A DNA stretch of 64,000 nt from Hyalella azteca (GCF_000764305.2 NW_025947733.1:1-64000); one strand, 5' to 3'. Shown: positions 32,505-44,190, counted from the first letter of the stretch. The notes: generated by a model from the letters alone, not told the origin. Program-made: numbers and translations.

Positions 32505-34370
32505 ATGGCTTCAGCGAGAGCCATTACTACTAAAGTTCCTCCTGTGTTTAAAGAAGATAATGATTATGATCAGTGGAAAAAGGATGTGGAGCTGTGGACT
32601 ATTTTGACGAATTTAGACAAGAGTAAACACGCCATTGCTGTTCATTTGTCATTGACCGGCAGAGCCCAGAATGCTTCATCGGAGCTTTCAGTGAATGAAA
32701 TTAAAGGAGAAGATGGTATGAAAAAGTTGTTGGATAAATTAGACCGTGTATTTGAGCAAGATGAAAATTGGAAATGCTTTAACACTTACTTGGCCTTTGA
32801 AAACTACCGCCATTCTAAAGAGTGTTCCATAGACGAATACTCAAGTGAATTTGATCTACGGCATCACAAACTTAAAGAATGTAAGGTTGTACTACCCGAT
32901 GCAGTAATTGCATGTAGGCTGCTCAAGAGTTGTGGTCTGAGTGATGTAAATTTCCAGCTTGCACTGTCTACTACACCAAAGATGACCTTTGAAGACATGC
33001 GAGCAACATTGAAGAAACTCTTCGCCGAAAGTGGCCATTTATTGACAGGTGAAGCTGCAGGTTCTTCTGAAATCGTGAAAGTCGAGCCTGTTCTTGAAAA
33101 TGAAGCTCTGTATGGCGGCAGTAGTCGCACACGTGGTCGGTCAAGGAGGTATGGTATGCGGCCTACATACCGAGGTGCTGCTAGTTACCGCCAAGACTCG
33201 TCAGTTCCTACACGAAGTAACAGTTCTACCAGCAGTAGAAATAATCCGCTTAATCCTGACGGATCAGTTTCAGTTTGTGCCATTTGTTCCTCTCGAATGC
33301 ATTGGGCCAAAGACTGTCCTCATGCTTTTGAGCGTCAAACTTCTTCAGTGCTCTATGGTAATGATTGCGACCAGCCCTACTACGACGAACACGACGAAGA
33401 AGTAGAGATTACTCTAATGGCCGCTGGTGATGCATCGGATGTGAAAATGGACAGTCTCTTAGGTGAAACTATTGGAAAAGTTCTTTTGAACTCGGGTTGC
33501 TCGAAGACTGTGTCAAGTGAACAGTGGTTACGGTGCTATATGGAAACTCTTACAGATCCTGAACAAAAATCAATCAGAACCGAGACTAGTACTTCAGTTT
33601 ATTGCTTTGGGGACGGTCAACGCAAGAAGGCCACACGATGCGTCACACTCCCATGTGTGTTGGCCGGCAAGGCTGTGAAAGTGAAGACTGATGTTGTCGA
33701 TTCTAACATTCCTCTGCTGCTGAGTAGGTCATCCATGAAGAGAGCTGGAATGGTTATTAATTTGAATGACGACACCGCGTCAATTATCATTATCAATGTT
33801 TTTGATAAACATGTGAAACTTGGTTCTACCACTATGGGTCACTACACTCTACCCATCTGCTCTCCTCCTTCGCAGACACGCATTGAGTGCATTTTATTGA
33901 ACGACGTTGACTCGCATGATAAAAGTAACATTGCTTTGAAGCTACATAGGCAATTTGCGCACCCATCAGCTGAAAAATTGAAGAGGTTGCTGATTGACGC
34001 GGAACAGGGAGACCCTGCACTCTTGAAGTGCGTCGACAATGTGACTCAGAACTGTGAAACTTGTATTAAATACAAGAAACAGCGTCCTAGACCTGTTGTT
34101 GCCCTGTCCATGGCAAAGACCTTCAATGAAACGGTAGCTATGGATTTGAAGGTGTGGAAAATTGGTACATATTTCTTGGTGCTCGTGGACTTAGCTACAC
34201 GTTTTTGTCGAGCTATATTGATCCATGACAAGAAGGCTGAAACAATCATCAAATGCCTTTTTACTGACTGGATTTCCTTATTTGGTGCCCCAAAGCAATT
34301 TCTATCCGACAATGGAGGAGAATTCAACAATGATGAGATGCGTGGAGTTGCCGATAGTTTCGCCATAAAG
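32505..34370 (+). pseudogene. Copia-like gag-protease-integrase ORF, truncated
   Basis: A 622-codon frame from ATG at 32505 stays open to an n at 34371. In order: a gag region like UBN2/retrotran_gag (about residues 20-180), a zinc knuckle CAICSSRMHWAKDCPH (about 265), a protease region around GKVLLNSGCSKTVSS (about 320), and a GAG-pre-integrase/zinc segment with LHRQFAHPSAEKLKRLL and CETC (about 485-525). An integrase core with AMDLKVW and LSDNGGEFNN follows. The usual protease D-S/T-G reads N-S-G, so the catalytic Asp is missing. After the n the sequence is a different, reversed element, so the integrase end, RT and RNase H are absent. An earlier GTG (32472) reads in frame through the primer-binding site, but I take the ATG. 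The copy is non-autonomous as assembled. Confidence 0.88.
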
Positions 34371-34371
34371 N

Positions 34372-34479
34372 TTCAACCATCAACTAACGCATGGAACTAA
34401 AACAAAGCTTAATATAAAGGAAAAACTAGAGAGGTGACAGAATTACCCACGATGATGGAATATACCACGTTTCCCCTAG
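34372..34479 (-). mobile_element. End fragment of the TA-flanked GGGTAAACG element, reversed
   Basis: Reverse complement starts near GGGGAAACGTGGTATATTCC and continues TTTATATTAAGCTTTGTTTT and CCATGCGTTAGTTGATGGTT, the left-end sequence of the 12159 family. It begins right after the n that cuts the copia ORF, so the junction may be an assembly join. Confidence 0.75.
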
Positions 34480-34680
34480 TCACAAGCCAAAACCGTCAAT
34501 CTGTCTAGCTATAAAAGTAATAAAACTTGCCAGTTACCAGCAAATATGAAAAACAAGTTAGGAACTGCTAATTCTAGAAGAGATTTGAAAAATTTATGGC
34601 TTAAACCAAACACAAGATCATGAATATTTTTTAACAGAGAATTGAGACAAATTTCAATTGTTTTGTGAAGGGGTACGGGT

Positions 34681-34862
34681 CATAGTGGCAAAGCAGAGAG
34701 TTTTTTAGACTCTCCCTCAAGTTCACTTTCGAGTCCTATAAGTAGACCAATAAAGTATCCTGGATACTAGCATTATCATACATAAGAAATTGGTTTAAAT
34801 CTTGAGTAAATGAGGTAATTAAAAATGAACTGATTCTAAAAATGCTCTGGTTTGCCACTATG
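34681..34862. mobile_element. hAT-like MITE with 8-bp target-site duplication
   Basis: Ends are CATAGTGGCAAAGCAGAGAG and CTCTGGTTTGCCACTATG. The octamer GTACGGGT lies directly on both sides (34673-34680 and 34863-34870). An 8-bp duplication and CA-start termini fit the hAT superfamily. No coding capacity. Confidence 0.8.
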
Positions 34863-35271
34863 GTACGGGTAGCAAACATTGGTTACCATTTACCAATGTA
34901 GGTACCCCTTCACAAAACAATTGAAATTTTTTTCATTTGACGTAGAAAATTTGTTTACCAATGATTGGTAGGCCTAAATAAATTTTCTACGTCAAATGAG
35001 GGTTATGAGGCCATAGTTAAACCTGAACATCAGTAAAATGTTTCAAGCAATCCACAAACATAGGTAAGAATTATCACAACAGTACCTATACTGATTCTAG
35101 TCATAAGAGTTTAAAACCGGTACCAGAAAATCAGAAATTTAACAAGTTTAAAACTAAGAGTTAGGCCTAGGCGGGCTAGGCCTAGCTATTATATCATTTA
35201 TATGCAGCAAAATTGGTCAAAATTGAAACTTAGAAGCAAAATCAGACTGGTGAATTTTAGGTAGGGTAAGC

Positions 35272-35451
35272 CATGGTGACAAACCAGAGATTTATTAGAA
35301 TCAGTTCATTTTTAATCTTGTCATTTACAAAAGATTTAAACCAATTTCTTATGTATGATAATGCTGGTATCCATGATACTTTGCTTGTCTACTTATAGGA
35401 CTCAAGAATGAACTTGAGGGAGTCTAAAAAACTCTCTGCTTTGCCACTATG
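35272..35451. mobile_element. Second hAT-like MITE copy, inverted relative to 34681-34862
   Basis: Ends CATGGTGACAAACCAGAGAT and CTCTGCTTTGCCACTATG. The interior is the reverse complement of 34681-34862 with substitutions. With the first copy it makes a large inverted pair about 410 bp apart. The target duplication is unclear. Confidence 0.75.
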
Positions 35452-36690
35452 GCCGGTAAGCCATATAAAAAACCAGGGCAAGAACCAGATGTATAAAGTT
35501 TAGTAGGTACAAGTTTCAGCCTTTCAGGTGAAGGACAGAAGAATATTTTAAGTTTACGCAAAAAAAAATTTTTTTGATTTTGTCTTCGATTTTCAAAATG
35601 GTTTTAGAGATCTGATCTGTAAATCTGTAATTTCAACAAATTTGGAAGGATCGGTGACGATTGCATTTAGGCTACTCAGTATGGAGCTCATAATTCTCGA
35701 AAATGTAACTTTAACCCTTACGAGAATATTCACGGAATTACGGTCGCATCCTGACCTTACGAGAATATTCACGGATTTACGGTCGCATCCTGAACGCTCA
35801 CACCCAGCACCCTTTCACAACGTGCACTCGCTTACATCTGCTGTCATGTCTCATGTGATGTCACTCATGTGTCAAAAAAAAAACTGTCGATATTCCGCAC
35901 AGCTCTACTCCACCAAGTCCGCTGATTCTTCAACGTCATTAATATTTCTTGAAGCTTCACAGTTGTATAATAAACTAATTTATATTTGTTGAAATTTGTT
36001 TGTGCACGTTTAATTTATTAATATTGAGAGAATAGTAAAGGCATTCCAAAACATGAAGAGCATTGAAACACAAATTAATTTTTTTGTCAAAATTTGATTA
36101 CACTTGATTTAAAAAGGCGGTAAATCTTTTTCGATGTTTGAAACGGCCAAACGGGAGTCGAAAAGGAGCTTTATGTTCGAGGCAAAATAGGAGCATTAAC
36201 TGTCGCGTATAAATAAACAAACACAAACCTTATTATTAATGGATTTGGGGCGTGGTGACTCTGAAGAGAAGTACGACGTTTCAGAGTCAGGCCTTTGCAA
36301 CGGCCATCAGCCACGCATCACATATTCATTTGTTAGTAGGAAGGAGGAAGAAAGGGAAACTATAAAGTATAAACAGCAAAGAGGGTGTGAAAGTTCGTGT
36401 TAGGGGTAGGATGAGAGCTAGGTGGAAAGGAAATCAAGAGGAAATTCACATGGTTTATTATTGCTATTTCTCAGTTTTTGCCCTGCGTAATTTTACATTT
36501 ATATTAGTTATGTGGCTTCTAAAGCCCTGAGTGACTATCTGTGTTATATTGAATTATTATGGTTTGGTTATTCTATCTCTATTACTGCTGTTCTCTACTG
36601 TCCCCCGGCCTCCACTCCTGTCAGCCTCCTCCTCTCCCTCACCTTCCATGCACTCTCCAGAAATCTCTTTCCACTCTCAGTCATAGCGGC
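35452..36690. other. Intergenic, nothing identified
   Basis: A short direct duplication (CTTACGAGAATATTCACGG twice at about 35717-35775) is the only structure noted. The open frames show no known motif. Confidence 0.45.
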
Positions 36691-36692
36691 TG

Positions 36693-37082
36693 TCACACCC
36701 GTTGACAAGCCATTATAATTGCCATCCATTCGTCTCCTGTTCTCTCATATACCACTCCGTCACCCTCATCTCTCTCATCCAGTACCAATCTCATAATTTC
36801 CAGTCTCTCCCGCTCAAATGCGTCACACTTGATCATCAGATGCTCCACAGTTTCCCTCTCACCTCTGTCACACATGAAACAAATATCATCTCTTCTCTCA
36901 TTCCACCGGTATGTCCGAGCATTCACACTCAATGCATTTGCTCTCACACAGAACATTAGGTCTCCACCTCTACTTCCATCATACATGTACTCATACCTTG
37001 GCACCTCTTTCATCCTGTACAACTTCAGGCTGTCCTTTCTTTCTATTCGTTGCTTCCGAACTCTCAGGCCCCGCAGTTTCAC
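36693..37082 (-). pseudogene. C-terminal fragment of a LINE polyprotein
   Basis: Reads ANALSVNARTYRWNERRDDI, CFMCDRGERETVEHLMIKCD and a following helix. The C-x2-C...E-T-V-E-H-L-x-x-x-C pattern is the Cys-His motif at the C-terminus of many jockey/I-type LINEs, preceded by the typical L-R-x-x-x-W stretch. No RT core is present upstream on the minus strand, so it is a truncated piece. Confidence 0.7.
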
Positions 37083-37774
37083 TCTCTTTTCTATTTCCTT
37101 CTTCCATTCGTTGACGTTCCATTCGATCCCTGTTGCACCCTGTTAACTGTTATCATCCTTTCCTCTCTTGGTCTATTATTCCCAGGGCTAGCCCGTGTTT
37201 CATGAAGTCCACATAATAATGGGATTGTGGACAATAAGCCTACCGAAATTCCAGATGATGGGACACTCAAATGGCAGGAATTACGAATCGTGGGCAACTC
37301 CAGGTTAACCTGCTAGTTAAACATAATACTTTGACGTTGGCCAATTTCAGGCAAAATTTTGCGCCTAGATGCGGATTTCGAATCTTCAACTTGCTGCTTT
37401 AATCTTGATGACCTCAATTACGCGATCATCACATTCAACTTCGCTCGTTTTAATCCGCTAGACTTGGAAACATCAGAGCAAATATTTTTTTCTCAGCTGG
37501 CTACGTTATGATATTACCGACAGCAATAGGGAGTATGATGAGTATCATAACATAACATATTGATTTCGACGCTGAAAAGTAGGCCTGATGTGGTCTGTCG
37601 CCGATCCTTGAACTTTTCGTGACTTGTTCACTGAAGATCTAAAATCTTGTCATTTGACCGGATCTTTTCAAGACTGACGATAGTTTGAAATAGCTACTAG
37701 ACTTCCACCGGGTTCGATATGGTGCTAGGCATTTCAAGTCTAGACATATATTTTTCCATAGCTTTATCTAGTCT

Positions 37775-38020
37775 GGGCAGGGTGGCCCAGTGGTTGAAGT
37801 TCACAGTACCAAGATTGGCGCAGAGAAGCGCGGGTTCGATCCCAGCTATGCGACAGTTTCTGGTCAGAATCGGAGAAGAGGGCGGGCGGTTAATCACAGC
37901 AAAATTGTAGCAGAGTTGCGAGTTCGAGACCGCAAAATTCTGTGAATGTTCTGCGATGTTAAGAATTGGCGACAGGCCTACGGCCTAATAAATGCTGAAA
38001 CCGCTATTATTATTTATTCT
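37775..38020 (+). repeat. tRNA-derived SINE, full-length copy
   Basis: Pol III A box TGGCCCAGTGG at 37783-37793 and B box GGTTCGATCCC at 37833-37843 (spacing as in tRNA genes). A unique body follows, then the 3' motif GCGACAGGCCTACGGCCTAA and an ATTATTATT tail. It is not a functional tRNA because the acceptor and anticodon arms cannot be folded from it. Confidence 0.88.
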
Positions 38021-38300
38021 GTTCTTGAACGCGTTCATACTCGGAGCGCCAACGATGTAATCAGGGAGGCTGTTCCACATGTCGGTGATTCGAAGCGAGA
38101 AGAAATGTTGTCGCGTGGATAAGTTGCAGCGCAATTTTTTTAGTTTATTGCCGTGGCCTCTGCTGTTGGTCCTTGTTTAAAATTCTAGTAATCCATCTGG
38201 GACCTTGTATAAACCATGAGTGTACTTGAATGCTTCAATGAGGTCCCCACGCAGACGTCGGTAACTGAGGCTTGGAAGCTTCAATGGCCTATCGATGTGG
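38021..38300 (-). pseudogene. CR1-like LINE C-terminal fragment
   Basis: On the minus strand, SLSYRRLRGDLIEAFKYTHG lies at about 38280-38220. It is followed in another frame by TRTNSRGHGNKLKKLRC and FFSLRITDMWNSLPDYIVGA, then PSMNAFKNR. This is the standard end of CR1 reverse transcriptases (R-R-x-R-G-D-x-I-x-x-F-K ... F-F-x-x-R-x-x-x-x-W-N-S-L-P). The frame changes once, so it is dead. It abuts the tail of the SINE. Confidence 0.8.
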
Positions 38301-40380
38301 CCTACGTAAAATTTTTTATGTTTTCAATTCTAGAAGTCTCCATTTTTTACAGCTTGCTGAAGATTACAACCCGCAACTCACAGGTCCAGTCTTGCCTCTA
38401 TTAATCACATGGCCACCTCAAAAGAAACCAACTTTGTGGTTTAAAGAACACGCGTTTTTGGCATATTTAAACCGAATAAATAACCTTACAATGAGCTTCG
38501 CTTATTATACCATGGGTAGACGTCCTTTTAAAGAATAAAACTACTACTTAAATTCTCTTAAATTTTTTAAAACTGATAGATCGTGATTAATTAAATGTTT
38601 CAAAGCTACTCACCACTCTCCGGTACAATAAAGCAAGCAAATCATTTAGATTTGCAGTAATGTAGAGAATAAGAGACATAAACTTTACGAATAGTCGAAT
38701 AACTAAAGTTTCGCTGTTACGAGGCACTTTTCTTGGAAATCAAGCCTACAGACAATTTTTCGCCTCGTCCTAGAAGGTCGTGCGAAATCATCTAAAAACC
38801 ATTATTTCTACTTAATTCAAGTAAACACGTCAGGAAATTTCTGTGATGAATTTATTTAGTTAACCCTCGTAGAATATTCAGTTAGCAACTTAATAATACG
38901 CAATTGGCTAGAACTACATTTTCAAGTTTTGACAGGCTGAGGCGACAATCGGAAAAAACGGACAAAAGAAGCAATGAGACTAAATCTGCGTTTGCTAAAG
39001 TTTTCCCTTTATTAAGAGTCAAGAATTACCGTTCTCTTATAACATTTTTCAGTTTGAAGGAGAGTAGGTAAGAAGTCACAGGAGCATAGATATAACAAGA
39101 AGCAGGAATGGGGCATACGAGGAAGCCAGTTGGAGTGTAAAAATCGACAGCCATGATGGCAGTCTTCCGTGTCGCGTTGCACGTGAATGGTCCTTTTCGT
39201 GAGCCTCGCAAGGACGACATAAGAAAGATACGGTACAATTTTCAGGCTGGAAAATAAAATTATCTGTGGACGGTTTCCCTTTTAAAAGAAAACAATGATT
39301 GGATTGATTTGTTCATTGATTTTTTGATGCAATGCAACTTTACCGCCTATCTAAGAAGAGTTACGCTTCAATGTATTGCCTGCCTATTGAAATTATTTGC
39401 GCCGGTAAAATTTTTTCTAACTCATCCTAAAAGTTCACTTATTTCATATTAAAATGTTTACATATCCCTATTAAAACTTTTTAAAAGCGTCACACTTGCG
39501 CTTTTTCAAGCCTTACAATTGATTTAATTGCACAAAGATTCTGCAAATTGCATTGTTCCATTATGGGTGACGCAAAGCCGAAACACAAACTCAGAAAAAA
39601 AAACACTAACAAAAATAGAGTAATAAAAAGAAGTAGTGGCAACTAGAACTGAATAACATATAAGCAATCCTGCAACACAGCATTGCTAGATCGCTGGCAG
39701 TTTTACTAGTCTCATTTTTCTGTCACATTTTGTACATAAGCTGCTTCTCAATGGATACGTGCTGATATCTTCATCTTTATCTACTACCTACGAAATAGTA
39801 ACTAATAGTACATTCGGAATTAAAGAAACTTCATGGCATTTCAGATGAGCCGGCACAAGTCAGCTATTCCCGATGAAGGTATGCTGGCCAGGTTGGGGCA
39901 GAGGTTGTCCAAACCCCATCTGGGAAACAGAGAGTGGAACTGGGATTAAGAATTTAAATGCCATACAGATAATTATCGCCCAGATATAAGCACCTAAGGT
40001 ATGAATAAGCATGAGCTAGGATAAAAGCATCATTACTAACTAAACTGCGACAAGGAATCGCAATTCCCACAATTAAAATCACTGGAAAAGATGCTTCAAC
40101 ATAAGTTCGAGTATAGGATTTGTAATAAGGAAGCTATGTAGGTATACCGTATATAGTTCAAATGACATTTTATCAATTCAGTTACAAATAACTGGACCTT
40201 GATTCTATGACAAAAAATTAGTATATCAGTCTTACAGCCCTGATCTTCATTTTTCTGACATAGCCGTATTAGAGCTAGAATTTTTATCCAGGAAATGTTT
40301 CAATTGCATGAAGCCATTATACCATTTTGCCAAATAGTTGAATAGTCCACATCTCAATATGAATAGTAAAAAGTTTGTAC
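38301..40380. other. Intergenic, nothing identified
   Basis: AT-rich sequence with scattered short open frames and no recognisable gene or repeat boundary. Confidence 0.45.
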
Positions 40381-40384
40381 TAAT

Positions 40385-40910
40385 AATGGCAAATTTTCTG
40401 TTATACTATCAGGTCGTGATGTCATTAGTGACTATTACGTCACCTTCTGTGACGTCACTATTCGCGGGTCACCGCATTATATAAGCTCGGAGAGCGTACT
40501 GCCAGTCAGTCGTAGAAGAGTCTCAGTCTTAGGCAGTCATCGTAGAGCCTGCAAACTCTAGACGAGCTCACGTCGTCTTAGACTCCGGCACTCAGCCAAC
40601 ACGCAGTGTCGTTATACTCTATCTCCAAAATTACTGCATATACTGTGCTTTGATCCCGTAACTTCTATCTAGTGTATCCCGTGAACCTATCTTTAATACT
40701 TACGCTTAGATACACGTCTTGTTATTATCCTTCCCTGGCCAATGAATATTTAATATGTTATTCGGACAATTATAAACGAACCAAAACCCCTCAGGTTCTT
40801 CTTCAATCGATTACCAGATCCTCTAGATCTGACAGAGACAGAACCAGAGTTCTGACAGAGTTATCCCAACTTTGACAATACAAATATACTTGCATACAAA
40901 TTGTAACCAT
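40385..40910 (+). repeat. Possible solo LTR or promoter segment
   Basis: Two CRE-like motifs (TTACGTCACC, CTGTGACGTCACT) lie 30-60 bp before a clear TATA box (ATTATATAAGC at about 40476). An initiator-like CAGTCAGTCG follows 25-30 bp downstream, with GC-rich 5'-leader-like sequence after it. The composition looks like an LTR U3-R, but no flanking target duplication or partner copy was found. It could also be an ordinary gene promoter with no recognised gene after it. Confidence 0.35.
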
Positions 40911-41705
40911 GATGAATTTTAAATGCGCACTTCAAAATTAATATATGGTGTTACTCAAGAAATTGTTTTGAGTTCAAGAGTGTAACACGAGGGGCATGTA
41001 AAATTCTAGCACTTACGCATCCCTGTGAAGAGCTGTGGTGCAGGAATTTCGTGGCTTGGCTTCTCAGGTTGATGACCAATGTCAGGAACTGGAATAAAAA
41101 AAAAAACAGATTATTATCAATAGACAAAAACAGTGATTTTACTATCACAATTCACCAAATACATGTAGCCGCCTAAGTACACATAGCGACCAATATCTTT
41201 AATGTATTTGGTGGGTTTAGTTTGAAAAGCTGTCAGTGATTGGCTGATGTCTTGTGAACTTTTCTGAAGGTACAGGCCCAGTCATACATCTACTACAATG
41301 CTATAAAACTGTTATCTGGAGCATCAGCTAAAACTCATGGAAGTGGTTGGCAGCCGACTGGGACAAAGCACAAGACAGATAGCATTGAATGACATAAAAT
41401 TTATTCTCAAATTATATCAAGGAAAATCTACTAGATATCCTACTACACATCCAATAAATATACTAATTCACAGTTCAACTCTTGTATATGAATGGAAATT
41501 CAATATTTATTTTAGAATGAATTTTAGAGATAGGTATTGAAGAAGTGAACTGTATTTCACCGTTTACCTCTTTTTTCCAAAAATATTACTGGGCCTAATC
41601 TTCAAATAAATAAAACATTGCCATCAGTAGCAGGTCACTGACTTTGTCCTAAGAAGAATTCAACAAATATAGTGTTTGGGATATACAGGAGATGCAATAA
41701 TTATT

Positions 41706-41937
41706 GTTAATATCTGATTGGTCTGCGCTGGTGTTGCCGAATGGTTGTGACGTCACGCTTGTTTGGTCGTGAGATGGCTTTGTACGTGCTGCGCTCTGAT
41801 TGGTTCGGGGAACGCCGGTAGCCTACGTGGCGTGGGCTGGCTGTAACGTGATGCAAGTTGGCGGCAATGCAGTTGGGGAAAGGAGTCTAGCGTGAACCAT
41901 GATATGGTGAGCATCTTGTGAGCGTGTGCTATTAACA
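41706..41937 (+). repeat. Solo LTR of the copia-like family with 5-bp target duplication
   Basis: TGTTAATATCTGATTGG...GCTATTAACA, nearly identical to 32255-32483, flanked directly by ATTAT on both sides (41701-41705 and 41938-41942). Compared with the 5' LTR it carries a 4-bp extra (TACG) shared with the 52812 copy. Confidence 0.92.
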
Positions 41938-42049
41938 ATTATTGCTACACCTCTTTTTTGGTAAATAATTTTCAAAATGTTATAAATACGTAAATCAGAA
42001 ATGAACTATATTTTGAGTACCTAAAACATCAATCCCTACTAAGAAATAA

Positions 42050-42862
42050 TCATTCTTTTATAGCTATCAAAAACTTCACGTCACCTGGAGCTGCTGGATG
42101 TCTGACAGCAGCAGCAGCTGCTGCTGCTGCTTTTTGCTGAAGAACATAAGCAGAATGATCAGCATCATCACCACCATCACTGCTTTGACTACTTGAGGTT
42201 GAATCATCCGTATTAGATGTAGCAAGCTGATGCGTAGGGTAATGTTGGTGCTGTTCCATTTCGTCATATGTACGTTTTTTTCTTGCAGTTTCCACAGCAG
42301 TCCTCTTCAGGGCAGATTCTTCCCTTTGTTTTTGTTTTGTATCCACACAAACCATGGAGCCTGGTCGTCCTTTTTGGCGCTGAAGCTTCAAGAAATTCTT
42401 GTCTTCTTCACTTTGCATCATTTCCAAAGCATTTGGATGAGCTATATCAAAGAGATTGTCCATTGCCGTGACAAAAGCATATCTTTTTTGGTTTTCCTTG
42501 CCTGTGGTTATGGTCAAATTTTTCTGCAAGGCATTCCATTCATCATGGAGTTGCAATAACTTATCTATGCATTCTTCAGTACTTTGGGTAGGAATTCGAG
42601 CTTTTTGCCATAAATTAAAGGCTTCTTGAATCACCAGAGCAGCACTGTCCTTAGCTGCAAGATTATTAACCCTTAAATTGTAGAATAAAACACTCAAAAC
42701 CTGCCGGTGGGAAGGGAGTTTGGCTCCAACAATTTGATTTGAAATATAGCCAACAAGAGAGACATACGTGTCCTTTCCTGACTTATCTGATGAGCTGCCT
42801 ACAGAAGATGATGCCATATTTGATGTTGGAGAAACAACTCTCAATTTACACCAGTAGTACAC
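42050..42862 (-). CDS. Unrecognised 270-codon ORF, possibly transposon-derived
   Basis: I do not recognise a named domain. The frame is intact. A second Met (42817) starting MASSSVGSSSDKSGKD is a likely start. It has a helical region with LPSHRQVLSVLFYNLRVNNL and SAALVIQEAFNLWQKARIPT, then LLQLHDEWNALQKNL and a basic segment (RQKGRPGSM, later ALKRTAVETARKKRTYDEM). A Ser/Asp-rich tail ends in QQKAAAAAAAAVRHPAAPG, encoded by a CTG/CAG run. Isolated intact ORFs of this kind beside a solo LTR, with no introns seen, suggest a mobile-element or captured-element origin. No transposase catalytic residues could be assigned. Confidence 0.5.
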   Translation of the reverse strand: MYYWCKLRVVSPTSNMASSSVGSSSDKSGKDTYVSLVGYISNQIVGAKLPSHRQVLSVLFYNLRVNNLAAKDSAALVIQEAFNLWQKARIPTQSTEECIDKLLQLHDEWNALQKNLTITTGKENQKRYAFVTAMDNLFDIAHPNALEMMQSEEDKNFLKLQRQKGRPGSMVCVDTKQKQREESALKRTAVETARKKRTYDEMEQHQHYPTHQLATSNTDDSTSSSQSSDGGDDADHSAYVLQQKAAAAAAAAVRHPAAPGDVKFLIAIKE

Positions 42863-44086
42863 ACAGTTCTGAAAGAAATTTTGAAAGTTAATTTATAGCA
42901 GCAATTGTGTTTTGATTCAGGATAATAAACAATACATAGCAATACAATGGACTGTGTAACAACCTATCCTAACCTAAAGTATTATCAATTTATCTAATAC
43001 TGGTACCGGTACCATCTAGTACATAAAACTTTTGAGAAAACTTGATTCATTTCTGGATAATTTGAGTACCAAAAATAGGATTTAATATTTATTTATAGCA
43101 TTTTCATGAATAGAATATTCATAAATTATTTCTTATCAAAGTTAGAAGTTTTTTCAATAGGTACTTTTCAAAATAAAAGGTTTGATAAAATAAATAAAAG
43201 GTTTGATAAAAAGATAAAATAAAAATGTTTGTCATTTCATTATCAAACCATCTCAATCAAACTATAAAAAATTGCCTGTCTGCCATTCTGGTAGCATTTT
43301 TGTGATCAGCGCGTGATTTGTACACATACCTAGCTTCTAGTTGGGAAAAGTCTACTTATTACTGAAATATCAAGGGCTCTAATGTAATGAATTTTTGTTT
43401 GATTGAAGAAGTTGCAGTTCACAAATATGTTGTTTCACAAAATTTTTAAATTTGCAGTTCAGTACCATGCAATTGCCAAAAAAAAGGTATCCTGCATATT
43501 GCCTCTAAACTGAAGACAAATGTCCTTGTTGCTATTTCTAGGATAAAATGAGAGATTTGGGGAAACATGTGCACAGGACCTTGCAAATGAGTTTGTGGCT
43601 CATAAACTTTTCATGCCTGGGATAAGGTATTCATGGCTCAAAGATATGGAATCATGGCTTGGAAATCCATAAAGCAACCACTCAAAAAAACACCAGTCGT
43701 GGTTCAGCAAGTAGATGTTTTCACTTTTTTCACTACTCACTCACCTAGTCATAAATGCCAGGGTCGTAAACAAGGTCATAAACGCCGGAGTGACTTTGGC
43801 CATCGTTTATGACCCCGCTTTTGTTTCAAAACAAAATCAAAAACGGGGCCAAAGTCACCCCAGTTGATGGTACGACGGTACTGTATTATTGATGCAATAT
43901 TACTGTATTATTGATGTGATATTACCATATCCATGAACATGCCATTGAGCATTTACAACAACCTTGTCCACTGCAAGCTTCATATCAGTAGCCTTATAAC
44001 ATTTTTTCTGTATCTGTAAGCTCACAGGATGGCTTGTAATTTTACACCATTTTAATTGGGTTGAGTGAATTTACTATAAAAAATAT
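42863..44086. other. Intergenic, nothing identified
   Basis: Partial similarity to 7400-7860. Imperfect inverted repeat at about 43780-43865 (GTGACTTTGGCC and GGCCAAAGTCAC). No gene is seen. Confidence 0.45.
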
Positions 44087-44190
44087 AACTCGGTACTCAC
44101 TGCAGTGAGTGACAGAGAGTTGACGAAAACTTGGTCACAGACAAACGGACAGACAGACGGACATGGCAAGCACAATAGTACTCGTTTATG
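44087..44190 (-). repeat. Short CAGTGAGT-hairpin repeat, reversed copy
   Basis: Reverse complement of the family at 22738, 25985 and 55622: CTCACTGCAGTGAGTGACAG, GACAGACAGACGGACATGGC, CACAATAGTACTCG. The distal GCATTTTCTC end is degraded. Confidence 0.7.

Noticed and set aside
37775..37850. tRNA gene suggested by A and B boxes
   Set aside because: Only the promoter boxes resemble a tRNA. The sequence continues into a SINE body and tail shared with 5896-6146.
42090..42135. CAG/CTG run as an expandable trinucleotide locus
   Set aside because: The run is short and switches phase at its centre (CAGCAGCAGCAGCTGCTGCTG). It codes for part of the alanine tract and shows no sign of expansion.
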